A stretch of 64,000 nucleotides of DNA from Opeltia flavorubescens (lineage: Eukaryota; Ascomycota; Lecanoromycetes; Teloschistales; Teloschistaceae), in assembly GCA_000442125.1 (NCBI GenBank), contig KE546971.1, positions 312,583 to 376,582 on the forward strand. The letters are read 5' to 3'. Positions 33,868-42,912 of the stretch are shown in pieces. Made by a program: the position numbers and the translations under genes. Each line of letters opens with the position of its first letter. The stretch's first letter is position 1. Under the pieces are notes generated by a model that did not search any database, had not been told where the DNA came from, and saw nothing but the letters and a program-made list of their open reading frames with translations.

Positions 33868-35343
33868 ATGTCGTCATCAGAAGAGGACATCCCGCAAAGC
33901 AGCTCGTCGCCCTTGCAGTCAGCTCAACCCCGCCATGTGGAAAACGATGACAACGGACAGCGAGTCTCTCCCGTTGGGGAGCAACTTGATGAATTAACAG
34001 AGGACTACTTATCAGACTTTTCTTCAGATGCATCAATTCAGACTGGTCATGATGTTAGCACGAAAAGCGTCGTAGGAAATGACGAAAGTCCGTCAGTAAC
34101 TTCTACACCGAATAAGAAGCCACCTAATTCGCGACCAAATAAGCACCATGGCCCTGATTCGACATGGCGCTCCCGGACAGCTTCTGAAAGGCAATTGGCA
34201 GCAAGTTTGGACCAGCTGCGAGCGAAGGATCTTGGTATCCATTTGTATAACTTCTATGCCCTCAAGCGACAACAGATTCGAGAGGAAGGAGAAAGTAATG
34301 TTTCTAGGGACTGGGTATCTTCCAAAAGCTGGACTGCTTGGCCAATGACTCCTGAGCTAGTCCCAAGGGAATCAGATGCAAACTCTTGCGAGGATGACGC
34401 CGGTCAAGGAGCGTTCATTCCATTTGAGCAGTTGTCTAGTCATGAAACAATGCAGGATCTTCTAGCAGCTCAAGTGGCCAAGAAAGCAAAGGAGAGACTC
34501 TCAAAGCGAGAATGGGAAGATGCCGATGTTGTGTCACCGTCCCCCCCTAGTGATCGGGAATCGCGATATTATCAATATCGCATACAAAAGGCGGCGGATG
34601 ATTCAAGTAGTGGAGATGATGATGAGCCGGTGGTACTGGCTGATGATCAACTGGCGAGAAGCATTCTACAGCCATCATTGAACCACGTAATGACGAAGCT
34701 GGATACCCTGCTTACAGGCCTCCGCCATGCAAGGAGTTCTTATGCATCAACAAATAAATCATCACTCCGACTTCACACGATTGCGGATAGCGAATACTCA
34801 ACAGACGACAAGCGAAAAAGGAAAACTGTCAGTAGGGAAGTGAGTCGAAAAAGCAAACATAGGCGAAAGGGTTCTTCAGCAAAATCTGAAGACATGTCAT
34901 CAACAGAAGACGAGCTTTCTTCGGCCCGCGGACGACGTTCAGGTTCAGATCGTAAGAGAACTCAGCAACCTTCAAGAAGCAGATCAAGATTTGATCGCCT
35001 TGGACTACGGGATTGGAGTGACGTTCTAGGCATTGCTTCCATGTGTGGATGGGACGCTGAAGTGGTAAAAAGGACTGCTGCACGCTGTTCGGCCCTTTTC
35101 GACGAAACAATGACTTTCAGAACCCTTCACGAAGGATACGACGAACACAGAATTTCGAGCTTTGTCCCAAAAAAATCAACTGCGAAGGACCCTGAAATTC
35201 CAATGCTGTCGCCTCTGCAAAAAGAGCAGAATCCTGATGGAAGAGACAACGATTTGGTGGGAGGCGTTCATGTCGACGGCTTTTTGCAACCGATCCCGAA
35301 ACATTCATCTTGGTCCAGGAAGCGTAAACCACGCAAAAAATAG
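33868..35343 (+). CDS. RRN9: RNA polymerase I initiation factor Rrn9-like protein
   Basis: Rrn9 is part of the upstream activation factor at rDNA promoters in yeast. Intronless, 491 residues from the ATG at 33868 (MSSSEEDIPQSSSSPL). The recognised segment is STWRSRTASERQLAASLDQL then RAKDLGIHLYNFYALKRQQI and WVSSKSWTAWPMTPELVPRE, which matches the Pfam RRN9 region. The middle has acidic Ser stretches and a nuclear-type basic SR/KR region (KSKHRRKGSS; RSRSRFDRLGLRDWSDVL). A second conserved block follows: GLRDWSDVLGIASMCGWDAE, VVKRTAARCSALFDE. The C-terminus SWSRKRKPRKK is a likely nuclear signal. Assignment rests on the N-terminal block; overall divergence is high, as usual for this factor. 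Confidence 0.82.
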   Translation: MSSSEEDIPQSSSSPLQSAQPRHVENDDNGQRVSPVGEQLDELTEDYLSDFSSDASIQTGHDVSTKSVVGNDESPSVTSTPNKKPPNSRPNKHHGPDSTWRSRTASERQLAASLDQLRAKDLGIHLYNFYALKRQQIREEGESNVSRDWVSSKSWTAWPMTPELVPRESDANSCEDDAGQGAFIPFEQLSSHETMQDLLAAQVAKKAKERLSKREWEDADVVSPSPPSDRESRYYQYRIQKAADDSSSGDDDEPVVLADDQLARSILQPSLNHVMTKLDTLLTGLRHARSSYASTNKSSLRLHTIADSEYSTDDKRKRKTVSREVSRKSKHRRKGSSAKSEDMSSTEDELSSARGRRSGSDRKRTQQPSRSRSRFDRLGLRDWSDVLGIASMCGWDAEVVKRTAARCSALFDETMTFRTLHEGYDEHRISSFVPKKSTAKDPEIPMLSPLQKEQNPDGRDNDLVGGVHVDGFLQPIPKHSSWSRKRKPRKK

Positions 35344-35840
35344 CAAAAGCTGCAATAGGATACCGTACGACAAGCTAAACTAAGCTAGAAATCAATACTT
35401 TCCATTGCATTGCTTGACTCTGCATTACAGACGATGTGTCCTCTGGCTTGACGGCCACCCTTATCTCCAGATACCTCAACAAAAATGCCGAGCCAGTGTT
35501 CATCCACAGTCAGCCTGTCATGTTGGATAGGGTGGTAAGCAATTCGACCCCTGAGTTCACTTCATTTTCCAATGACTTTCGACGTGAATTAGGTCAACTC
35601 AGCGTAATCAGAAACCACTTGGCTTCGAGCGTACACGGAAAGGCAGCATATTTCTCTCGGTAAATAGTTACCACTTTGTACAATATTACACATTTATCAT
35701 TGACGTATGTATACTCCACCCGGAAACTCGCGAGTGACTTCAGGGAATTACCAGCAGCAATGATCCATGACATAAACCCTGATCTCCAGAATTGCCTCGC
35801 ATGTGTGCGAAGCTCGTAGGCAACATATCGTACCATTCTG
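35344..35840. other. Intergenic, convergent 3' ends
   Basis: Between RRN9 and the rhodopsin-like gene. Nothing gene-like supported. Confidence 0.5.
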
Positions 35841-37122
35841 TCAGTACAGGCTTGAGCTTTTCTGGGTCCCTCGCGTCGATGTCAATCTCTCATAGACATG
35901 GCCGAAGAGAGAACGTTGCATAGGCAGGCAAGCACAAAGCAAAGCCACTGCGGCCTCAGCACTACTCCAGCAAGCTAATTCAACCCCACTGCTGCTGCTT
36001 ACTGGCATCTTGTTAGTGCATTTGAAAGAGAGAGTTATGCAAGTAGTCGGCATACCTGGGTCGGCGTCAAGATCCAGCAAAGCGATGGCACGAGCGATGC
36101 TAACTGCAACGCCACTGGAGCATTGTCAGTTTGCACGACAAGCATGTTATGAATCGGGACTTACAGCATTCCCAAGCAGAACAGACCGTATACAAGTATC
36201 TTCCGTCTGATTGTCAACTTAAGATTCCAGATCATCTTTATAGGGAGAATCAAAAGGCAAAGATCGACGAAGATATTCACGAAGCCCCATATTGCTGGCG
36301 CTTTCGCCCCGACTCTGGTGTTCCTTGGTCCCTGACGACATTTTTCCGGGTGACGCCAAAGATTGTCAACGGAGTGCGGGCTACACTGAGTAAGAGGAAT
36401 TACTAAGAGAGCGATGCAGTATCCTAGCACAATAGCGATACTTGACCACCAGGCAACCGCAAAATAACGATTCCTGAGGAAGAAGATTCGACGATACAGT
36501 AGTAGTATCGACATTCGTACCGCGGTGATCAACAAGGTGTAGGTAAGCTGGCTTGCCAGTTGGACCTGCTCTCGCAATTTACTGATCAGCCCACCGGCTT
36601 TGTCTCGGAAGAAGAGCGTCATAGCTTACCTGAAGAAGACTGCGAGTGCTATTCATATCCGATCCATCAAAGCTTGACTTATTTCGTATATAATGCGCCA
36701 CTAAGATATTTTTCAAGTCAGTCAAACCTTCTCTCAAGAGGCCACGCGATTCCTGTACGCACGGACAATCTGTTCTGCCGTCAGGGCAGTCAGCAGAAGC
36801 TTCGACTCGTTAGTAGTACTTCTTCATCAGAGCCATTGTACTCAACCCAAGCGGAACCAGCAACAAAGTCATCGGCTTCGAGTGCGACTTTAACAATCTT
36901 TCGGGCTATCAAGCGACCCGTAATAGCAAGTGTACACAAAACAAAGAACATCACGGAGATTCCGATCAGGATATCGCTGGACTGTTGGAGATCCTGCGTT
37001 GATACAAACGAACCAGCTGGAGGACCAGAACCTGGTGGTGGTTTTGCAAAAGACATTGATTGTACTGGAGGTGAAGGGACGCCAGTCATTCCTGAAGAAG
37101 GTCCAGCTTGTTGTTGAGACAT
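35841..37122 (-). CDS. Seven-helix integral membrane protein, fungal rhodopsin-like domain
   Basis: Exons on the minus strand are 37122-36847, 36799-36763, 36700-36630, 36565-36165, 36114-36056 and 36001-35841, giving 334 residues. An outside-facing Pro-rich N-terminus precedes helix 1 (ILIGISVMFFVLCTLAITGR), then ALEADDFVAGSAW. The best landmarks are QLTYTLLITAVRMSILLLYR then RIFFLRNRYF, and near the C-terminus SSGVELACWSSAEAAVALLC then ACLPMQRSLF, both typical of the large Pezizomycotina family containing the rhodopsin domain of PTH11-like proteins. Introns carry TACTAAC and CACTAAC branch points, supporting the splice sites. Exon 3 (AHYIRNKSSFDGSDMNSTRS) is less well conserved. No CFEM domain is seen. 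Ligand and function are unknown; relatives are candidate G-protein-linked receptors. Confidence 0.85.
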
Positions 37123-39226
37123 GATGCTGTTGACCTTTACGAGGTTATCAAAGAAAGAACAGTTCAAACTCAGTCAATGGAAAGACGTCCACTGACAGTA
37201 ATAGATGTATATCATTTTGTCCAATCTCCTAGCCAAGGCCAGGGACCTGCGTTCAGCACACCACCAAGTTTCGATATTATGCATCCCCTTGCACCATCAT
37301 TGCTACTATCTACGATTGCTACGCCATGAACATATCCTCCTTTCACAATTGCTTTTCAGTCACCTCCCTGCCCATCCCAGCATCAGGGTCGACGTCAAGA
37401 AAGCGCCACATAACATTCAATCGCATAAAGCTCCAACCACTTCGCGTGGAAACAAAAGGGGCGATCTGGTGTAACAGTGACCCTTGATAAACAAGAATCT
37501 CACAGCGGACCGGACAGCCTCGGGCCGCATGAATGCGGGGTGTGCCGCTGCATGCAAGTGTCCAGGATTGGCAGGAGATCCGCCATTGGCTTTTAAATGG
37601 AGTCACTGCTGAGTATGGGAGGTTCCGGAACGATCTGTCAAACATCCCCGTGCAAGGATCCTTTTACCCCAGAATGACGCCGTTGTTGCATTATTTTCTG
37701 GGGTACCGGTCATTCCTACACACCAATCCTTGCTCTTCAAGCCTTGGCGACGTTCTGGTTGTAGAAGACCTACCTGATATGCTCACAATCCTCGGCTCTA
37801 GCTCCTTATCAGGTCCATTTACTATCTCTATGTCATGCTTTCAACGGCTGGCTCCTGCGGTTCCTTCAATCTCTCTACAAAACCTTATATAACGGGCGAT
37901 ATCTTCTGTATGCAAGGTGCCACATGTTCCTGGCCGCGGCCTTCTAGCGAACTTGAGGTGTAGAACAAGAGAATGGCACCCTGCTTGTCGCAATGATGGT
38001 ATTTGGGTACCCACCATCCGTTAGCACAGCTCCACCAGATCATGAGACCATATTACATTCGAGGACACCAGCCGTCCATGGAGTCTCAATGCATGTTAGC
38101 AAGCATAGCGAACTGAGATCTGCGCCAGCTTGTCCACACTCTACAATCTCGACTGCTGTCCCTGCAGATTGCAATCAGAATTCTCGCCCCCAAGATCAAG
38201 TATGTCCATGAGATGCAGCCGCCTCTTATAGAGCAGGGGAATGAAACGGGCCCTGGCAGGGTAATCACCAGGGAGCACACCCACAAATGGCTCTTTGCTC
38301 CACCTTTTCCACCTTTTTCGCGACCTCCTTCGCTAGTGATGGTACTGACGTTTTCCGATGATCGACTTGCTTAATTATCTAGCGATGCTGCTGGGCCGTC
38401 GAAAGGAACATGTCGTATGAAGGATTCGTGGCAGTCCTGATGCTGGTGGTGTCAAACTTCCTTCTCTCGCCTGAAGCTTCTTCTTCTTTTAGGAATGCGG
38501 ATATTCATCATATTTCCAGCGGACTTATTTCATCTTCCATACACACCTTCCACACAGGATCCTTTGTGTTGGAAATCTATTAGCGTCATGGACCCTTTAT
38601 TCGCCGGATTTGAATCTTCCTGATAGTTTTACGGTGGGTCAGATTCAGAAATGCGCAAGATCTTTTCGTCTTCAAGCGTCCATTGACGGGTCCTTCATGA
38701 TGAGTAAGGCTGAAAAATCTGCGTGATCCATTATCGAGCTTGTTCGATCCAATTTATCCTGTTTCGTTGAGACAAAAACCTAGGGAGATCTCTCCTAGCG
38801 GGATGCTAAAATGGTTGTTTCTTGAAATTTGTTGAGAGTAGGTATTCAATTTCAATTTCAATTCTGTGCGATATTCTCTCGTCTCCTCTGTTCTCTCTTA
38901 TGGCGTACCCACTTAGTTTTCATCATCATGGAAAAGGGCCGCAGCTCGTGCTGTTCTCTGCGTCTCCAATTGGCACGTGGAGACAACGTGCTCAAAAGGG
39001 AAATCACGTTCGAAAATTTTTCACCTCCAATTCTAAGAAGAAATGTGCTCAAGCTCCTCGCCTACCAAAACATTTTGCTTTGCATGTGAATATATAAACA
39101 GCCATCCTTTCACATGTCATGTAATTCTCCATCAACTCACATCCACAGCCAATCCAATCAGCCCTACAATCCAAACCAGTCAAATCAACCAATCACAACC
39201 AACACCACACAAATCGATACATCGAC
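37123..39226. other. Gene-poor gap of 2.1 kb
   Basis: Between the rhodopsin-like gene and the repeat precursor gene. Frames of up to about 119 codons occur on both strands, but none shows a complete domain. A minus-strand stretch near 37390-37530 (CEILVYQGSLLHQ) is weakly reminiscent of dioxygenase-fold proteins and may be a relic; I could not extend it. A TATA box for the next gene lies at its right end. Confidence 0.5.
39091..39098 (+). promoter_or_regulatory. TATA box of the repeat precursor gene
   Basis: TATATAAA lies 129 bp before the ATG at 39227, a plausible core-promoter position with a 5' leader of around 100 nt. It is among the clearest TATA boxes in the window and fits a regulated secreted-protein gene. 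Confidence 0.6.
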
Positions 39227-40003
39227 ATGCCTTCCCTCCTTGCCGTCCTCTCCGTCCTCTCCCTCGCCGTCGCCCTCCCCCAGCACATCCCTCACCACCC
39301 CGTCCCCACCACCACCAGCCTCTCGCCTCTCCTCCCGGTCCCAACCCTCACCTCGGCTGAAAACAGCCATGTCAACGTCACTAACACAGGTGGCAGCGCC
39401 GAACTGGCGCACGTTCATGAGGACGGCGATGGGCACGGGAAACGTGCCATCAACCCCCTGTTCCCCTCCCCCTCGGCTGAGAACAGCCATGTCAATGTCA
39501 ACGGGGAGGGGAATAATGGCACTTCTGCCGAATCGGCGCATGTGCACGTCGGCGGGGACGATGGGCACGATAAACGTGCCGATACTAACCCTCTCTTCCC
39601 CGCCGCCCCAACTTCCCCCTCGGCTGAGAACAGCCATGTACACGAGGGGGGGAACAACGGCACAAGCGCTGAATCGGCGCATGTGCATGTGCACGAGGAG
39701 GGCGACGGGCACGGAAAACGTGCCGTCAACCCTCTCCTCCCAAGCTCCCCGTCGGCTGAGAACAGCCACGTCAATGTCAACGAGGAGGGGAACAACAACA
39801 ACGGCACCTCGGCCGAAAGCTCGCACGTCCACGTCCATGAGGGCGACGACGGACACAACGATACCTCGACTCCCAGACTCGAGGGGAGGCAGGGTGATTG
39901 CTGCGGTCTGTGCTGCCTGATGCACGCGGACCGCGGGGAGGATTGCTACGAGCATGGTGGGGGGCCCGGGTGCTGCATTATTGGGATTACTTGCAGGATT
40001 TAG
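39227..40003 (+). CDS. Secreted repetitive precursor with Kex2-type sites and Cys-rich C-terminus
   Basis: Intronless, 258 residues. A signal peptide is evident (MPSLLAVLSVLSLAVALPQH). Four imperfect repeats follow, starting at residues 43, 83, 132 and 176. Each has SAENSHV, an N-glycosylation sequon (N50, N97, N144, N192; another at N211), (T/G)SAE(S/L)(A/S)HVHV, and an acidic His/Gly stretch. Repeats 1-3 end in Lys-Arg (72-73, 116-117, 164-165), each followed by A(I/DT/V)NPL(F/L)P. Repeat 4 lacks Lys-Arg and runs into RLEGRQ and a 36-residue domain with eight Cys (225, 226, 229, 230, 240, 249, 250, 256) in a CC-CC-C-CC-C pattern. This is the layout of fungal Kex2-processed repeat proteins: signal peptide, repeats, dibasic cleavage. 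No known mating-pheromone core (WCxxxGQ-type) or Tyr-containing ustiloxin-type core is present. Function unknown; candidate peptide precursor or effector. Confidence 0.85.
   Translation: MPSLLAVLSVLSLAVALPQHIPHHPVPTTTSLSPLLPVPTLTSAENSHVNVTNTGGSAELAHVHEDGDGHGKRAINPLFPSPSAENSHVNVNGEGNNGTSAESAHVHVGGDDGHDKRADTNPLFPAAPTSPSAENSHVHEGGNNGTSAESAHVHVHEEGDGHGKRAVNPLLPSSPSAENSHVNVNEEGNNNNGTSAESSHVHVHEGDDGHNDTSTPRLEGRQGDCCGLCCLMHADRGEDCYEHGGGPGCCIIGITCRI
39353..39880 (+). repeat. Coding minisatellite, four imperfect units of 120-147 bp
   Basis: Units begin at 39353, 39473, 39620 and 39752 with the near-identical TCGGCTGARAACAGCCAYGT, followed by a second conserved patch GGCACGGRAAACGTGCC or its variant at the Lys-Arg sites in units 1-3. 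Unit lengths are multiples of three, so gain or loss of units would keep the frame. GC content is clearly above the flanking gaps. Confidence 0.9.
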
Positions 40004-40454
40004 GGGGTTTCTTGTTTTTGCTTTTTTTTGATTTGATTTGATTTGATTTACCCGGGCGTTTATGGATGGTGTTTTTGGGGGGTTTTCCCCCTTCCAGGCT
40101 CCAGGTTTTTTTCTGGAAGGGGGGGAAATTGGGGTGGAAGTTTTCATCATTGCTCTGACAGGGAGGGAGGGAGGAAGGGAGGGAGTTCGGGGTGGAGTTT
40201 TTGCACATGTACTTAAGTTTTGAAGGGAATTGGAAAGATTTTCTGTCTTTTCATAAGAAGTTTTTTAAAATTTCTATCCTTGTGTTCATCAAAGTTGAAG
40301 TATTTCTAGCTCAGCCATGTTCCGTGTAAGAAATGCTCTCTCTAGCTCCCACGCCACAGCGCCAGGCAATCAGTATCAGCTGTCATGAGAAAAATCTGTA
40401 AGCCCCATTCCTTCGCTCAAACCACCCCTCCCACATTCCAAATCTTCCACGTTT
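40004..40454. other. Intergenic, convergent 3' ends
   Basis: Contains T-runs, a TGATT(T) repeat near 40030-40050 and G-rich patches (GGGAGGGAGGGAGG-like near 40160-40190). No gene seen. Confidence 0.5.
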
Positions 40455-41398
40455 TCAGACGGCAAATTTCGCATTCGCCCTTGTGCTACCCGCCCTTGCA
40501 CTCTCGGTATGTCCCGAAAACTCCACAACCTCACCCCCACCCAGCTTCATGACTTCCTTGAACTTCCTACCCAAATTCATCAACACCTCCTTCGATTTCT
40601 CCACTGGTCGGCCCTTTCCACCCGCAACATCTCCTTCGCCACCACCAGGGATACTCTTCCCCACAGTTTTAGTCCAGAGACCAAGGCGGTAGAAGCCCTT
40701 ACGGACATTGACGACAACGCCCATGACTTCGCCATCGTCTTCGTTGGTCTCGAGTGTTTCGCCGATAGCAGCGAGCATGAGATGGAGCCAAAGTTCGTCG
40801 ATAGGTGCAGCGCGCTTATCTTTGAATTGGTAGGCCCATTTTCCGCCGTGTTTGTTTTGGGGATCTTCCCATTCCGGGCGGACACCTTTCTTGAAGAGAT
40901 GGTAATCTGATTTGAGAGCGAGTTCGGATGTAGGGGTGATGTTGTTCTGTGGTGAAGCGGATGTTAGTCGGGGAGGGACGTTGGTGGGGAAAGCTGTGGT
41001 TGGGGGAATGCTCTTACGTAGACGCCCCAGAATTCTTCGACGGAATCGAAGGTGACGACTTCTTTGAGGAGATCATTCCAATTGTGGTCCTGAGAGACTA
41101 TTAGTGAAGATTCTTCCAAGCCGGAATTGACTTGATGGCATACCTTTCCGCTCGGGGGCTTGGTGAACCAGAGAGTCCATTCGTGCATCAATGGATGCTT
41201 GACGTTGAAATTATCTTTATCGTGGAAGACAGTGATGGGTTGGTCCAAGTTCTGAGCATTCGGTGATGCTGGTTCCTTTGAATCGGAGCCGTCTGCTCCA
41301 TTTTCGCCGGCAGGTGAGATTGGAATAGTGTCGAGCGGGACAGGCGACGTGGGATTTCCATTGCTAGCTGGTGCAGCTGGCGCTTCGAGCGTCGTCAT
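40455..41398 (-). CDS. eIF4E: Translation initiation factor eIF4E, cap-binding protein
   Basis: Binds the mRNA 5' cap and eIF4G in the cytoplasm. Exons on the minus strand are 41398-41144, 41089-41018 and 40946-40455, giving 272 residues. After a disordered N-terminal arm, the fold starts at HPLMHEWTLWFTKPPSGK. The second exon holds DHNWNDLLKEVVTFDSVEEF and the conserved WGVY, which joins NNITPTSEL in exon 3. Cap-stacking Trp context is seen in VRPEWEDPQNKHGGKWAYQF, and DELWLHLMLAAIGE is the helix facing eIF4G. The intron positions separate PPSGK from DHNW and WGVY from NNI, as needed by the fold. The C-terminal 40 residues are a longer, Gly/Ser/Ala-rich extension than in yeast Cdc33. Confidence 0.95.
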
Positions 41399-42912
41399 GG
41401 TTGGTTCCTGGATGTGAGAAGTGTTGTGGGGAGAGGAGAATAGATTTGGGGGATTGTAAAGGTTTGAATGCTACGGAAGTAGTGATGAATTTGAATCTTG
41501 ATTTCAATCAAAGTGAATTGACTAATTTCTTGCAGTGAAACCTTCGCTGGTTATGCTGTTGATTCAACGTCCGAATTCGAAGGCACGATCACATGCTGCT
41601 CATTGAACAATCTTAAGCTTTCCTGAGAGCGTAGCGAATATAACCTTAGGCACTTCTTCTAGAAGCAAATTGCTGATATGATGTGTTTGAAGCATGAGGT
41701 GCGGCAGCCACGACCAATTAAGACTGGCTTCGCACTAGTACATTAGCTCCCTCGGCTCAGCCCTAAATCGGATTTCTTGGCCTTTTCGTGTAAGAGCTTG
41801 ATACAAGTATGATACTATTATTTACAATCATTGACTGAAGGCGGCCATCTACAAATTTTTCTTCATCGTGGATTGTAGAGCCGTTGGCAAGGAGGCAGCA
41901 GGATGTGTAGGGATGAACGCCTATGGAATAAGTCATGGTTTCTATAGATGGCTAACATGGCCCATGATGCATGGGATTATCATATTGTCACTTTTCATCT
42001 ATCTACTCAAATGCTTCTGGCAGGTGTAGTGGCAACTACAAGTTATGGGAAATGAATGAGTAAAAGTCAAGAGAAATATATTTGCCCCATAAATGGAGCA
42101 ACGTACGCGATCAAATCATGATTATGAAAATAGTCCGTTCTAGAGTCATCGGATTGTGAACGGAGGCCCCGGTGTCGTTTTACTCCACTAAACATGCTTG
42201 CGTAAGGACAGGATGTATCACCAGACACGCAATCATTGAGGAGATTGGCAGTCAGCTTCGTGACTTGCGACAGTGGAGGCAAATATAAGATAGAATAACG
42301 ATATCGTAGTAATCGAGGAGGAATAGAATTTTCAATAGAACGTGACCGAGAGACGGAAGTATCCAACATCTGACGGATAAAGGTAGAACGCGTATGCAGG
42401 AGAAGGATTGAAGACGGTGGAGTAGTTGTAGATCTGGTACGTGGTAAGGCTTTGATTTAGAGCCTTTTTGGTTGGTTGGTTGCCAAGAAGCTTACGAGTC
42501 CCAGTCCAAGCCAGTCCAGTGGCCCGCGGGCAAGCGTCGTCGTCGTCAGCAAGGGTTGCGCTACCTATGGGACTCTGGGATTACTCCCTCTTACCATCTC
42601 ATCTATTACAATACCTTCTACTATACCTTCGACCTTTTCCCGTCGTGAGAAGTGAAGATTGTTATCACAAACTCTGGTCGTGTCTGAGTGACTTGATCAA
42701 AGACTGCCTTGTCCCAGTGGCGAATGACCATCGCCCTTGTGTAACTCGGCAGTGCTCGACTGAGCCTCTACCACCAATTCTGCCCGCAATCGACCTCTTT
42801 CACCTTCCTGCCCTTCCACGCCAACTTTCATTCACTTAAGTCAATTCTACAGTCGCCGAGAAGACTCAGAGCTTTCGTCTGGACTCACGCAACCACGAAT
42901 CAATCCTTCGGC
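41399..42912. other. Divergent intergenic region, eIF4E and PNG1
   Basis: 1.5 kb with no convincing coding sequence. The right 450 bp is C/T-rich and may be PNG1 5' leader. No RNA gene recognised. Confidence 0.5.

Noticed and set aside
37533-37892. 119-codon plus-strand frame in the 2.1 kb gap
   Set aside because: No signal peptide, domain or splice support; composition like non-coding sequence.
39227-40003. Repeat precursor as an alpha-pheromone or ustiloxin-type RiPP gene
   Set aside because: No WCxxxGQ-type core, no Tyr-containing cyclic core, and no tailoring genes nearby.
39114-40150. Long open frames on both strands overlapping the repeat precursor (up to 321 codons antisense)
   Set aside because: They arise because the GC-rich in-frame repeats lack stops in several frames. 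Only the frame from 39227 has a signal peptide, a TATA box at a sensible distance and a meaningful repeat/Lys-Arg pattern.
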